Below, in pieces: positions 1 to 12,189 of a stretch of 64,000 nucleotides of DNA; the first letter of the stretch is position 1, and each line of letters begins with the position of its first letter. The notes under the pieces are model-generated. The model saw only the letters and a list, made by a program, of their open reading frames with translations. It was not told the DNA's origin and searched no databases. A program made the position numbers and the translations under genes. Source of the stretch: Phytophthora hibernalis (Eukaryota; Oomycota; Peronosporomycetes; Peronosporales; Peronosporaceae); NCBI GenBank assembly GCA_012656075.1, contig JAAKBF010000382.1, positions 207,985 through 271,984 on the forward strand, in the 5' to 3' direction.

Positions 1-2430
1 CCGTGAAATCACTTACCGGTACTTTAATTGAAAAATAATACTTAAAGTAATATGTACTTCATGGCCATCTCTATTAAAAAAATGACAAGAGTCGATTCCC
101 AAATTGTATACCGCCAACTGCCCGCCGGAATTCACAATTGCATCCACTGTCGTCCTTTGAATGCTTGCACACCAGTGACCGCGGTCTACCGGAGCGAGAA
201 TTGAAAGTTGCTTGGCTCGCGATATCTTCGGTGAGCTGATCCTAAACCAGATTGCCGCCACGTTCCGCTTAGATTGGAGAGCACAGCATGGGATGGACCA
301 GCACCTTTGTCGCAGGCGTCGTGCTAACGTCGTGCTGTCCCTGCATGTACTCGCGAGAGCCACATGAAACTGCAATTCTACATGTACTTCACTGCCTACT
401 GTACCGGTAGCCGTACATGTACTTGTCGGAACCAGCCAAATGCACTGAGGTTGGAAGGGCAGTCGCGCATCGGTCGCTCTGCCGCTGTGTACAGGTGCAA
501 TTACCATGCCGACGACGGTGCACGCACCATATCCGTTAATGCTTTGCTTGAGTTGTTTTCCCGTTATTCGCACTGTAAAAGACATCGAGTTACTGTATCG
601 CCTTCTGAAAAAATGTGGCAGTGGTCATGACGAGCATGACCGCCAAGCTCACTGTGTCTTGCCGGATTCAATGGCTGTAACGCTTGCATGGCAGACTACT
701 TCAATTACAATCCGGGCCCTTGCAAACAATGCTAACGTACCATATGCTATTCTGTAACTCACATTGCTCCAGCTGGTCGTACATGTAATTAGCCGCTGCA
801 GATGAAATTTTTAGCAAAAATAACCCGATCAGGCGCTATCCAAACTATCAAGCACGCAAGATCCCCGCACTACCAAAAACTGCACTGCTGCTGCTATTTT
901 CGCTATGCCGGCAGCACCGAGTCGCTTCGTGTGTTGGCGGCGCCACCGACACACGGAACGAGCGCTTCGCTCCCTGTCGATGTGTGCTGTTCGACTGAAA
1001 TATTCGCTAGTGCGCCTGTTTGCCGCGGCGTACAGTGTATCGTAACGGAAAAATTGGTTCACATCGAGAACGACACCTCATAATCCTGCTCAAGTTTACC
1101 AGCACGATTCTTTTAACTTGTATTCTACGGGCAGAAGAGCTCTTACCACTTGCTTTAAGGTTTAACTGCATGTACCCTATCGAAGTTCGATTCGAACCCG
1201 CCAATCCTGAAGATGGCACCGATTCCGCATCACCTTTCCTTGAGCGGTTTTTGCAATCTCCATTTGGGTTCGTATTAACAGCTCGTCTCGGCGGTCGTAC
1301 ATGTACATGTAAGGGAAAAGGCCTGAAAATCTCTGTAGCACCCGCTTGCGTACAGTAGATACAGTACAAATACGACTTGCTTCTCCGAAACCACCATCCG
1401 TTGCTTCTCCGAAACCACGGATGGCAGTGGAAATCTGACGCAAAAGATGTGTCTGGTGATTTCGCTTCAAGAAATCCAGGTGTTGGGGTGAATGCCACAC
1501 AATGCGCTACGGTGCGCTAGGGTCGTTGCAGCCTCACGCTGCAAGGCAACGCACACATGTCGTCACCTTCTTGCAAACAAGATGCTTCGAGAGCAGGTCA
1601 GATGTTTGCGGCCAATTTCATCAGTGAGGCATCACTGCCGACGGCACTTATACTGCTGTGCTTCAGCCTACGCCTATACTGCATTATCTGTTGCTTGTTC
1701 GATAATACTGCTGTTCACTTTGTGGCAAATTCCACTCTGCTTTACATTTACAGTATCCAGGACCCCATCATAAGTGATTAATTAGGACGCGTATTTTTGT
1801 AGGTAAGGTTATCGTTTTTGCAGAGGTCCATTTATCTGTTTATGGTGGTTTTGTCCCAACATCTTCATCCGTTGTTTGTATGTAGAGCGGATGGCGCTTG
1901 TCTTGTTGCTGTACGTATACTTCAGAATTTGCGCCAGACTTCAAGTTGACATGGCTCCATAAGATGGCCATCGTTATGTCCTATCCTTGCCCGCTTCAAA
2001 TACAGCCATACAACCGGTGCAAACTTATATTACAATCCGTTCAAGGGTATCATTGCACTGGAGATTATTTGCACCGTACTCTATGGGCACTTTAATCTGG
2101 ATGTACCCTCCTAGCATCAAGTTAGACAAATATCGTGCCTTAGCATTATCGTATTCGCGAGGTGTAGTGGGCCGGGACTCTTTTCGTTGTTCGTCTACTC
2201 TCGCCAAGCAGACCCAGCGTTGCATCGCAGCCGATCCCGGCCTGCATCTTGCAGGTGGGGTTGATGTAACAGCAGCCAATCGATGAGCCGGCTTGTTGAA
2301 AGACGTGCAACCAAACCGGGGCAGTCCTCCAAAATTGGCGCGATTTGACTTACCATCCGGGTGATTAGAGCCCCAAGCAACCCCAGTCGCCGTCCCAATC
2401 TCCAGCACCGGACCGAGCCAGCGGGAAGTC
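1..2430. other. Intergenic, no supportable gene
   Basis: Open frames of up to 190 codons exist on both strands, but none shows a recognisable motif, a promoter or a protein-like composition. Five TACATGTA octamers (379, 414, 780, 1298, 1304) and two TACCGGTA octamers (14, 402) lie here. A 24-base imperfect tandem duplication lies at 1377-1424. Confidence 0.5.
1377..1424. repeat. 24-base tandem duplication
   Basis: Two adjacent 24-base units share their first 18 bases (TTGCTTCTCCGAAACCAC). The last six bases differ, CATCCG in the first unit and GGATGG in the second. No gene is attached to it. Confidence 0.7.
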
Positions 2431-2433
2431 CGT

Positions 2434-2450
2434 CTCATTATTCTTTTTGC
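2434..2450 (+). promoter_or_regulatory. Oomycete INR + FPR core promoter of the 2485 gene
   Basis: CTCATTATT is followed directly by CTTTTTGC. This matches the oomycete initiator (YTCANTYY-like) and its flanking promoter region. It lies 35-50 bases before the ATG at 2485, the usual distance. The paralogue at 12053 has the same arrangement, which supports a functional transcription start. Confidence 0.7.
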
Positions 2451-2484
2451 AGTCTCCGTTGCACACCTCTTCATAAAAGCCATT

Positions 2485-4356
2485 ATGGCCCGGTCGAGAC
2501 TCGTTCTCGCTTTACTGGTCTTGGTTGCCAGCCTGGTCAGCGCGACCGCTATCGACTGGACATTTTGGAATGACGACGACGACGCCACCATTGCTCCTTC
2601 AAAAGGAGCTACAACGACCCCTTCGACCACCGCCCCGACCAAAATGACCACTTCAGGATCCTCTTCCACCTCCGGTACGCCTTCAACAGGATCGACTTCG
2701 GTTGGCACTACCCGTCCATCGACCAACGCACCCGCCACAGATTCGACTGCTTCTGCCAATGCCTCGGGCTCAGTTGAATTGGATACGTCGGCATCGGGAT
2801 TTATCGATGCCGCCTCGATCGAGGTGAATGCTACGTTGGCCTCGGCTATTACTGCTACCAGCGAGATCAAGTCGACGTACCGCAACTGGGTTGGTCCTCG
2901 TGCCGTATCGCCTGACGCCGCGTGTTACCGTGAAGCACACATCATGGACACATGCCCAACAAATTTCGACCGAAACGAGGCTACCAACACGTGCTGGGCC
3001 GAGTGCCCGATCGCATACCCAGTCCGGTGCGGTATCGAATGCATTCGTCAGAACGATGACTGTGCAATGGAGACGCTCAACAAGGTCGGTGCCATTTTTA
3101 ACACGGCTTTGGCTGTCGCTACGGTCGGCGCGTCTCAGAAGCTGTGGCAGCTTGCGAAGGGTGTGACTCGCGCATTCGACTGCGTTAATATGATGATCGG
3201 TACGATGAGGTCTATCATCCGTTACGTGCGTAACATCAAGACCACGGACCCGCAGGCCTCGACGGACAAGATTCTCAACATCATGTACCAGTCGAACAAT
3301 ATCGTGACGGACCTACCAATGGCCATTTACATTTGCATGGGCTGGGACCTACCGAGGCCTCTCGATGTCTCGGGTCGTGTGCTTACGACGATGAACTGGA
3401 TCTTGCTAAACGCCATCGGATACAAGGACGATCTCGTGTCTAGTTGGAGCAAGTTCAAGGCTTTCTTGATCGGTGCTAACTTCACGGAGGCCGCCAACAA
3501 AATCAACGAGACGGAGATCGGGACGTTGAGTGACGCCTTGAAGGCCAAGTCGACCTGCGGCTACGACCTGCGAGCGCTGACGGACCGCACGTGGAACACG
3601 GTGAACCAGCTGAAGGCCGACAACCCTTCTATCTCGGAGGACGCCCTGCGTCTGAAGATGCAGGACACTCAGCTCGTGAAGTACGACATCGCCACGACGA
3701 CCAACAACTGCATGGAGCAGCTGATTGAGGAGTCCGACGAGGCAACGGCTTACAAGACCCGTGAAAAGATCCGCACGGCGTTCAGTGGCATGATCAACCA
3801 GCTCGTCTCAAAGGGGACGAGCAACAACGGCTCGAGCGAGGATGCCAATCAGTTCATGTACACTGCTTTCAGTAAGACCTTCATTTCGATTGCCGTCACC
3901 GGTTTCGATCTGACGGGTATCACGGGTTTGATTGCCGCGTACTTACAGACGATCTGTGGCCCAACCAATTTTATGGGCGAGATCGACGATGGCACGGACC
4001 CGAAGACGCTCGGCCTGACCACCATCCAGAAGGCTTTCAACGGCAGCACCATGGCCTGGACCCGTAAGGGTGACGGTCAAATCATTGTCAACTTTAAAAG
4101 CACTGACACCAAGGATGTGAGCGTGAATATCATGTCCGGCGGTGACAAGATCGATGAGTTGGACGTAAAAGCTGGAGGCACTGCTCAGTGGACGTCCAAC
4201 ATCACAGCATTGGCCGGCAAGACGCTGTACTTCGACCGGTGGCGCCCAGGGTTTTTGGGTCTGCCTGGTACCGGAGGCGGTTCATTGCTTCTGTGGGTGC
4301 CTCATGCAGATGATGGGGGTCATTTGGAGGTCCAGGCAAAGTTGAACGTGAGTTAG
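2485..4356 (+). CDS. Secreted protein of an unnamed oomycete family, intact copy
   Basis: An uninterrupted 623-residue frame starts at the first ATG after an initiator/FPR promoter. Residues 1-22 form a signal peptide (R-S-R, then a hydrophobic core ending SATA). The mature N-terminus begins IDWTFWNDDDD, followed by a Ser/Thr/Pro-rich linker to about residue 120. A cysteine-rich block follows at about 145-200 (CYREAHIMDTCP, CWAECP, CGIEC, NDDC). A long, probably helical region then leads to a compact C-terminal segment from about 525, rich in Gly and beta-type residues (GDGQIIVNF, LDVKAGG, LPGTGGGS, LLLWVP). I do not recognise a named domain. Two relatives lie at 10192-12053 and 36029-37750, so this is a local family. 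A signal peptide without membrane segments suggests an extracellular protein; its role is unknown. Confidence 0.85.
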   Translation: MARSRLVLALLVLVASLVSATAIDWTFWNDDDDATIAPSKGATTTPSTTAPTKMTTSGSSSTSGTPSTGSTSVGTTRPSTNAPATDSTASANASGSVELDTSASGFIDAASIEVNATLASAITATSEIKSTYRNWVGPRAVSPDAACYREAHIMDTCPTNFDRNEATNTCWAECPIAYPVRCGIECIRQNDDCAMETLNKVGAIFNTALAVATVGASQKLWQLAKGVTRAFDCVNMMIGTMRSIIRYVRNIKTTDPQASTDKILNIMYQSNNIVTDLPMAIYICMGWDLPRPLDVSGRVLTTMNWILLNAIGYKDDLVSSWSKFKAFLIGANFTEAANKINETEIGTLSDALKAKSTCGYDLRALTDRTWNTVNQLKADNPSISEDALRLKMQDTQLVKYDIATTTNNCMEQLIEESDEATAYKTREKIRTAFSGMINQLVSKGTSNNGSSEDANQFMYTAFSKTFISIAVTGFDLTGITGLIAAYLQTICGPTNFMGEIDDGTDPKTLGLTTIQKAFNGSTMAWTRKGDGQIIVNFKSTDTKDVSVNIMSGGDKIDELDVKAGGTAQWTSNITALAGKTLYFDRWRPGFLGLPGTGGGSLLLWVPHADDGGHLEVQAKLNVS

Positions 4357-4649
4357 TCGAACCCCAGAACCCAATAGAGTATAGTTAGCGTAGTGAGTCC
4401 TGTAGATACTAGAAATCACCGAGTAATAATAACAAGTAGATGTGAATATTTTTAAATATGTGGTGGCGAGTTCCTGCTTTCATCTTTCTAGTCGCTACAG
4501 GAGCTCTCGAATACCATAACGCTGGAGTGACATGGCTTCCTTTGTTTGACGCGAGCGTAAGGTGTCGTGTGCGACTAGCTAACATACTGATTCGAGAAAT
4601 GGGCAAAATGAGCCTTGTGTTGATCCGATAGTGATCGGCTAAAGCAACA

Positions 4650-4700
4650 TCAGCACGGAATACCCGTCGGACGGTCTGTCCGACGGGTATTCCGTGCTGA
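4650..4700. repeat. Perfect 23-base inverted repeat (hairpin)
   Basis: Arms 4650-4672 and 4678-4700 are exact reverse complements around a five-base loop (GGTCT). The arms are GC-rich (TCAGCACGGAATACCCGTCG and onward). It lies about 290 bases after the stop of the 2485 gene. It could be a foldback insertion or an RNA hairpin; no T-run follows. Confidence 0.85.
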
Positions 4701-4960
4701 CCGCTCAACTATAATATTGTACAGTGGTTTGCAACTCGCTTAGCGAATCGCGCAACCAAGGAATTAACATGAATTCCTTGCAAACTGGTGAAACAAGACT
4801 TAGAAGGACTCTAGTGCCCACGAGCTCCTCCATTTATCCAAATAAGCGCTCACTACATGTAGTGCTGCAACGTTGCATGTTAGCTACATGTCTGGAGTTA
4901 GAGGATACAATTTGGAACCGTTGGTTTTTCACGTTTTCGGCCAACTGGCTATCTTGGCCA

Positions 4961-4987
4961 CTGGCCAATGGCCTGGCCATTGGCCAG
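4961..4987. repeat. 27-base GGCC-rich palindrome
   Basis: Arms of 13 bases (CTGGCCAATGGCC and its complement) flank a single T. The surrounding bases are also a GGCCA/TGGCC run, so this may be a simple expansion rather than an inserted element. Confidence 0.7.
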
Positions 4988-5549
4988 GATCTGTCTTGGT
5001 TTGGATCTGCATTTGACTTGATACATCCAAACTTCAAGGATGCGAACGACCGCATGAAGGCTGGACTTTCTGGACGTGCAATTCGGTGCGGATGTGTTAA
5101 CTGCGCCAGCGACGGACGCTTGAAAGGAGACGTGATGAACACGTGCTTTCGAGAAATAGGTACGCTATGTACAGTAATACTGATGTCCTCTACCTAACTT
5201 ACGAGTCCAAGCCAAGAACACCGTTGGAGCGTGCGAAGCTCGCAGCGAGTTGGCTACACAACGATCCAGTAGAGCAAGAAGAAAATTTAACCCCCATTTC
5301 GGTCGGAGCACAAATTCCCGCTGCGGGCTGGTCCGTCAGAAAGGTTTTGCGACCAGGTCAGACCTCAATTGCAGACCTTGCCACCGTTGACAGGACCACC
5401 TTGCGAAGCAACAGTAAACCGGGGATGAGAGCCCCATCTCCATTTCATGCTAGGCAAGAAATAATGAGATGTGCTCCGAGACAGCAACTTCAATGTGATG
5501 ATTGAACGAATTGACAGCAGTGGTAGACGCACGATACTTTTTATAAATA

Positions 5550-7116
5550 CAGTCTTGTGCTTGAATAAAGAACACCGCATATGGAATAACCTGCCCGATT
5601 GTGTGTTGGTGGGATTGCATTCATGTAATAGTCGGATGAACTGATTTAGTACATTGCAGATCAATCTTCCACCAATCACATACTACAATTTCGATTCCAC
5701 CAAATAAAAACCCGTAGACCGAGGACATCGAGAAAAAGTTAGCACGGGAGTTTGTTTGAACATCGCGCCCGTCCGGCACTTTGTTTTCATTTCTCAACTT
5801 GCAATCTCCTCAACAAGCATGCGGCCAACATCAACCGGAACGCGCGCGTTCCAAAACGCGTGCGCCTAACTAAGGCTCAAGAGCTGGAGCTGTGTAGGCG
5901 CCATCACGAGTTCCCCTCACCACTTACAACGAGCTTGCCAAGTGGGCGCGAGAAAAGTTCAATCTGTTCAAGAAGCCTTCAAAACAAGTGATTTCACGGG
6001 TGCTCAAAGGCGACAGCAGCCTCCGACCGCTTACACTCGACTGTCTGAATCGCAAAAATGTCGCCCAGCCTGCCAAGTGTACCTAGACCAGTGCGTGGTG
6101 GAGTTCGTCGTGGGGTGCGAAAGTATGCAACTCTCTTTCGGGCCAGATGATTGTCGCCCAAGCTCGAAAGCTTGCGCACCGACTCAAGATTCCCGTACCG
6201 TCTCAGTCTCGGTTCGGGAAGTCATGGTTGAGAAATCTGCAGGCTCGGTATGGCATTCGGTGGCGGCGGGCGTACGGGGAGTCGGGTGCAGTAGACTTAG
6301 AGGAGGTGGCCTCTGATTTCCACCGTTTGCGCAGCATAATCAACCAATACGCAGGCGCGGATGTGTATAACATGGATGAAACGGGCTTCTTCTACAACAA
6401 CGTTCCGCGCGGATCGATTTGTCTAAACGAAGCGCCGGCACTAAAGCAACACAAATCGCGAATTACTCTTGCGTTATGCTGCAACGCAACAGGGAGCGAC
6501 AAACGCTCGCTCCTTTTCGTCGGAAAGGCTAAGAAGCCGCGCTGGCTGAAGCACAAACGCAGCGATGTAGACTATAAATCCGCTAAGAAGGCATGGATGA
6601 CAACGGACATCTACCAGACGTGGCTGCAGGACCTCAACAAATCCATGCGTGATCAATGCAGGCGAATAATATTGTTTGTTGACAATGCATCGTCGCACAG
6701 CGATGTGGGGCTCAACCTAACCAACGTCAGGGTAGAGAAGTTGCCTCCGAACACTACTTCGCAACTGCAACCGCTCGACCAAGGTATTATTTATTGTGTG
6801 AAGCGCTCTGTTCTGACCAAGAAGATGGACTTTGCTTTGAAACTGATAGATAATGGTACGGATGATAATCCGTATAAAGTAGGAATGGAGAAAGGAGTGC
6901 GGTGGAGTGCGGACGCGTGGCAAAATCTATCTTCGAAGACCATTCAGCACTGCTGGCTCCACACCGGGCTGATAGGAAAAGCAGATATCAGTTTCATTCT
7001 TCATTTACAAAACACAGTAGTTTATCTGTTTTCGTTCGAGCCGCTGTACCTCTAGACTCTTATTAACCTTAAATTTTGAATAAAGATCAGGTGTTCTTTA
7101 TTCAAGCACAAGACTG
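5550..7116 (+). mobile_element. pogo/Tigger-type DNA transposon, copy 1
   Basis: This is a 1567-base element with perfect 27-base terminal inverted repeats (5550-5576 and 7090-7116), beginning CAGTCTTGTGCTTGAATAAA. TA lies immediately outside both ends (5548-5549 and 7117-7118), the target duplication of the Tc1/mariner-pogo superfamily. The CAGT start is typical of pogo and Tigger. It carries one transposase gene in forward orientation. A second copy in reverse orientation lies at 33394-35280. The perfect repeats suggest recent movement, while the coding region has small lesions. Confidence 0.92.
5819..7055 (+). pseudogene. pogo/Tigger transposase (psq/CENP-B HTH + DDE_1), frameshifted
   Basis: The ATG at 5819 opens a frame that loses register within 15 codons, where an A-run is one base shorter than in the copy at 34692. 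The HTH part (LTKAQELELCRRHHEF, then GQMIVAQARKLAHRLKIP) and a CENP-B-like stretch are spread over several frames. From about 6147 the frame is open to 7055. It contains the catalytic core: VYNMDETGFF (first Asp), IILFVDNASSHSD (second Asp) and LQPLDQGII (third Asp). The C-terminal part is intact. Catalytic residues are present, so only a few small indels separate it from an active enzyme; some could be sequencing errors. Transposition would occur in the nucleus by cut and paste at TA. Confidence 0.85.
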
Positions 7117-7118
7117 TA

Positions 7119-10100
7119 CTGTACCGGTAAGATCCTTTGTGCACTCGTCAAGGCGGCTTTCAATACATGTATAATGCAGGTGGTATACATGCATGTGCTG
7201 TACCCCGGCAGCGCACAACCTCCTCTACAAAGTAGCAAGTGAAAAGGTGCCCACCAGGAGGAAGACTCCAGTACAGATATTTTTGCTACATGTAGGCATT
7301 ACAATCTACATGTACAGTCGAGTCTACCGTAAAGTTTGGATTCAATGAGATGTGATAAAAGGTCGCTTGCTACCGGTATACTATACACGTTTTCACTAGA
7401 GGATTGGGCTACAGTTTACATAGTAGTTGTGATTTAGTTCGTACATGTATTTGTTTTCGCCGAGTGCAACTTATTGCCACTGGCAACATGCTATCCGGAT
7501 ATCAAAATGTACACAGAGTATGATAGATTAATATGTTCGCGACGTCAGCTTCGAAGCCGCAGCATCTGCTTGTACAGTTCCACATAACGACGAGTAGGCG
7601 AGCTTGGGCAATAAAAGTAAATGATTTTGAAAGTAAATGATAGCGCAAATCGCGTCGGCCTTCAGCGGAGCCAGCGGCAGCACCGGCTCGGTCTTTATAC
7701 TGCTGTACTTTGCCTCATTTCGCGGGTCTCTCCTATCTCGTACACTGGATGCAGATGCGAGTGTGCACGACGTAGTGGGGCTGCTCCTTCCGTGTGACGA
7801 GATGGCTGGGCCTGGAACAGGTATAATGTTGGCTTACTTAACGTTGGTAGCATACTCATTTTCGAACAGTGTAGACGTGCTTAACGTATGATACCATTTA
7901 AGCCTCCATGTTTATCTCCTATATACTATACTTTCCACCTGTTATCCTTTCAAAAATGCAATACCTTTTACAAAAAAAGCAATTTTATAAGCTCCTTTCA
8001 TTTAAAATGTGAATTGAATCGGTACCTACTTTTCTTCGAGGCAATTAGTCCCTATTGGGTTGTCCGTCCTGCACTACCAGGAAAATTCATGGACATATTT
8101 TAGTTTTTTAGGGAAATATTTTTAATACCATCGATCCACTAGGCCATGATATCCTGAATTGTGATTCACCCAATGACCGACACTTTGCAAAGTCAAGTCA
8201 AGTATACCTCGAACCTCTCGTTAACCCTTCATATTGTAATGCAAACGCAGAAATATTATTAATAAAAGGTCCTTAATTATGAAAAGTTTCGGTTTGACCA
8301 AAGATACCACTTGTACTGTTTGCGGTCATCTCTAAAGCTAGCTACGTTGCACGAAGTCCATGCCCACATCTACAAGCCATCACATTGTTTCGACCCTATA
8401 ATAACAAAAACAAAGCCATATCCTCCAGCGATACCAGGACTCTATCGTTTCTTAGCTAAAAACAAATAGAGAACTTAACCCCCTTGATTCAGAGCAATGC
8501 TTGCGCGCACCATAACATAACGTGGTTGAACAAATCAGTGTGGATGCTGGGAGGGAGGACAGATATGACGATTGAAGGGATGTCGCACACTACATGTATC
8601 GTTTTCTCGCCACGACTCTAATAATAAGAAGCCGCACAATTTTGACGAAGTCAACCGCTGTACCGTCGAAAGAGTGAAAACAGCACGTGCTCTTCTCCTC
8701 CAGCCATCTTCTCACTGGCGAGTCTCTAGTTGATGCCAGGTGGACCAAACCTGGGTTGGCAAACCATTCATATAACGTTAGCACAGTTTGCTTTAGCAAG
8801 CAAAGGGCTCCGTACTGGCGTGAAGAAGACGTCGATGGCCCTGTCCCTTCTTACCCGTGCATTGGACGACGACGGCGAAATTTTTCGGCGATGACAGTGT
8901 CAAGGCAACGTTAATCGATAGCAAATCGGGCTTTTGCCCGAACAAACAAACAATGCTGTACAGCAGTCCGAATGAGCAGCGCTAGCAGCGCTAGCAGCGC
9001 TAGCAGCGCTGCTCGTTCTAGCGCCGCTACATGTATACGGGTAGATCGGACACGCCAAAAGGCGTAATGCTTGGCTGCACCGGGCGGCAAATCTTGCGTC
9101 GAAATATTTCGCGTGTATAGTCTTGGTCGGCTGCCTGGTCTGCACTGGACGACCAGACAAAATCGTTCGTGCAACACGATTCCAAAGTTTTTGCTGCCTT
9201 CGCCGTGTATCCTACATGTACGGCGATTGTTGATGTGTTGCTTCCGACGCGGTGTGTGTCGCAGCCACATTGTTGCCGGTACGGACCAGCTCAAGATAAC
9301 AGAGTTCGCTCGCAGGCTGCGACTCGAAGCAAGGCAATTATCCTCTCTTTAGCAGTTCTGTACGGCTATTATATTTGGCCAGGCTGTTTCATTACAGCGG
9401 AGTACGGCCATCTCAATCCCACCAGACGAAAGGCGTTGTCCATTTCTTTTGTCGCTAATGGTCAGAGGATGCAATCGTCCTTGGTCACGACGTCGGTCTG
9501 AGGCAACTTTTCTATTAACGTACCGGCACATGTATTTCACTGTAGATTTTTTGCCCGCCTGTTATGTAATATTCGCTGGTGACAGGTTTGCAGCATTGGT
9601 GAAAAATCAAAGTACATGTATTGCATTACGTGTATCACGGTACTTATTAATACGTGGGCTGGATTTGAGCTTTGCAGCTTCAATCGATAGTTAGTGACCT
9701 TATCCTGCTTTCGAGCAGCAGTCTTGTGCTGTGGTCATGACAAGCGCACACTATGCAAAATATAATGATATGACAATGATATGATTCATATCGCTGTCAT
9801 ATCATTTTAAACACGCGAGTCCTGGACAAAATACGAAAATCTGCAAAAATCCGTCGATAAATTACGGATAAATTACGACCCAATTTTCAAAAACGTCATT
9901 TAATACTATTGTCATATTAATTGGAGTTTCATACATGTAATATGATAATACTACTACTTCAGTATCAAATACGCCAGCAGAGGTGAAGGTGAACATGATG
10001 TCTTTCTGTCTTTTAAACTTCACATTGTTTGTCAATAACCATAATCGACGTGGCGCACAGCGTGGTGGGCTGTTCTTTGCCTCGGCTATTTATTAGTTCG

Positions 10101-10190
10101 ACGTCAAGAGTAATATATGCATTTGATATATTATTTTGAACTATTGATGCTTGAACTTCTAATGCATATAAGGATATCACGAGTTAGCTT
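7119..10190. other. Spacer without a supportable gene
   Basis: About 3 kb of mostly AT-rich sequence. Nine TACATGTA octamers occur at 7164, 7287, 7307, 7442, 8591, 9028, 9213, 9613 and 9932, and TACCGGTA at 7122 and 7371. Open frames are short and lack protein-like features. Near 9763-9808 imperfect ATGATATGACA repeats form a 12-base inverted pair. Confidence 0.5.
8975..9010. repeat. (AGCAGCGCT)4 tandem repeat
   Basis: Four exact copies of a 9-base unit, each containing the palindrome AGCGCT. In one antisense frame it would read as repeated Ala-Ala-Ser-type tripeptides, but no gene can be supported there. Confidence 0.85.
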
Positions 10191-10191
10191 T

Positions 10192-12053
10192 CTAACTAAC
10201 GTTCAGATTCGCCTCGACCTCCAAGTGGCCGCCTTCATCTGCGTGAGGCACCCAGAAAAGGAGTGATCCACCTCCAAAGCCTGGTAGACCCAGGAAACCA
10301 GGTCGCCAGCGGTCCAGATACAACGTTTTGCCAGCCAAAGCTGTGACGTTGGAAATCCACTGACCAGTACCTCCGGCTTTGACATCTAGCTCATCAATCT
10401 TGTCACCACCAGACATGATATTTACGGTCACGTCCTCGGTGTCAGTACTCTTGAAATTGATAATGACTTGGCCGTCTCCTTTTTCGTCCACGACATTGTG
10501 CTGTTTTGAAAGGCTTTCTCGATGGTGGTCAGTCCAAGCGTATTTGGGTCCGTTCCGTCGTCAATCTCGCCCATAAAGTTCGTCGGGCCACAGATCGTCT
10601 GTAAATACGCGGCAATCAAACCCGTGATACCCGTCAGATCGAAACCGGTGACGGCAATCGAAATGAGAGTCTTGCTCAAAGCAGTGTACATGAACTGATT
10701 GGCGTCCTCACTTGACCCATTGTTGCTCTTTCCTGTTGAGACGAGCTGGTCGATCATGCCACTGAAAGCCGTGCGGATCTTCTCACGGGTCTTGTACGCT
10801 GTTGCCTCGTCGGACTCCTCAATTAGTTGCTCCATGCAGTTGTTGGTCGCCGTGGCGATGTCGTACTTCACGAGTTGAGTGTCCTGCATCTTTAGACTCA
10901 GCTCATCCTCCGAGATAGAAGGGTTGTCGGCCTTCAGCTGGTTCACCGTGTTCCACGTGCGATCCGTCAGCGCTCGTAGTTCATAACCGCAGGTCGACTT
11001 GGCCTTCAAGGCGTCGCTCAGCGTCCCGATCTCTGTCTCGTTGATATTGTTGGCGGCCTCTGTGAAGTTGGCGCCGATCAAGAAAGCCTTGAATTTACCC
11101 CAGCTAGACACGAGATCGTCCTTGTACGCGATAGCGTTTAGCAAGATCCAGTTCATCGTCGTAAGCACACGACCCGAGACATCGAGAGGCTTCGGCAGGT
11201 CCCAACCCATGCAAATGTAAATGGCCATCGGCAGGTCCGTCACGATGTTGTTCGACTGGTACACGATGTTGAGAATCTTGTCCGTCGAGGCCTGCGGGTC
11301 CGTGGTCTTGATGTTACGCACGTAACGGATGATGGACCTCATCGTACCGATCATCATATTAGCGCAGTCGAACGCGCGTCACACCCTTTGAAAGTTGCCA
11401 CAGCTTCTGAGACGCGCCGACCGTAGCGACGGCCAAAGCCGAGTTAGCAACAGCACCGACCTTGTTGAGCACCTCCATTGCACAGTCATCGTTCTGACGA
11501 ATGCATTCCATGCCGCACTCGACTGGGTATGCGATCGGGCACTCGGCCCAGCACGTGTTGGTGATCTGGTTCTGGTCGAAGTTCGTCGGGCACGTGTCCA
11601 TGATACGTGCTTCACGGTAACACGCGGCGTCGGGGATACGGCGCGAGGGCCGACCCAGTTGCGGTACGTTGACTTGATCTCGCTGGTAGCAGTAACAGCC
11701 GATGCCAGCTCAGCGTTCACCTCGATTGAGGCGGCATCAATAAATCCCGATCCCGACGCGTCCAGTTCAACCGAGCCCGCGGCACTGGCGGAAACAATCG
11801 AATTTTCCAGCGTGGCGGGCGCTTCGGTCGATGGAGTTGTCGAGTCAACCGAAGACGATCCCGGAGGTGTAGTGGAGGTGGAAGGAGATTCTGAAATAGT
11901 TGGGGCAGTGGTCGAAGGTGTCGCGGTAGCTTCCGTTGAAGGAGCAGTGGTGGCGTCGTCATCGTCATTCCAAAATGTCCAGTCGAAAGCGGTTGCGCTG
12001 ATCAGGCTGGCAAATAGGACCAAGAACGCGAGAACCAACCTGGACCGAGTCAT
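10192..12053 (-). pseudogene. Secreted-family paralogue of the 2485 gene, three frameshifts
   Basis: The ATG at 12053 starts a signal peptide almost identical to that of the 2485 protein and the same FDWTFWNDDDD mature start. The protein can be followed to its end at 10192 (LNVS) only across three shifts. A base is missing near 11632 (after GPRAVSP), two bases near 11372 (after GVT) and one base in an A-run near 10486. Between the breaks it is very close to the forward copy, including the Cys-rich block and the C-terminal GGDKIDELDVKAGG segment. The promoter at 12081-12099 is also conserved. Whether it is a decayed copy or an intact gene with sequencing errors cannot be settled here. With the forward copy it forms an inverted pair around the Tigger element. 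Confidence 0.82.
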
Positions 12054-12080
12054 TGAACCGAATGAGTCGTGTCCGCGATA

Positions 12081-12099
12081 CTGCAAAAGGAGGAATGAA
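12081..12099 (-). promoter_or_regulatory. INR + FPR core promoter of the 12053 gene
   Basis: On the minus strand TTCATTCC is followed by TCCTTTTGCAG, 28-46 bases before the ATG. It matches the layout at 2434-2450 and is a good fit to the oomycete initiator/FPR pair. Confidence 0.65.
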
Positions 12100-12189
12100 T
12101 CGATGTTTAATCTGCTGATCAGACAGCGTGCGCGCATACGCACAGCAGTTACCCCAGCTGTAATTTTCACACTTCTTCAGCTGTAGGTG

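Noticed and set aside
13..585. 190-codon minus-strand frame
   Set aside because: No motif, promoter or protein-like composition; likely chance openness.
2025..2885. 286-codon minus-strand frame
   Set aside because: Overlaps the promoter and start of the intact 2485 gene and is a shadow of it.
11395..12186. 263-codon plus-strand frame
   Set aside because: Antisense shadow of the secreted-family paralogue; its Ser/Val/Glu-rich make-up reflects the Thr/Ser linker on the other strand.
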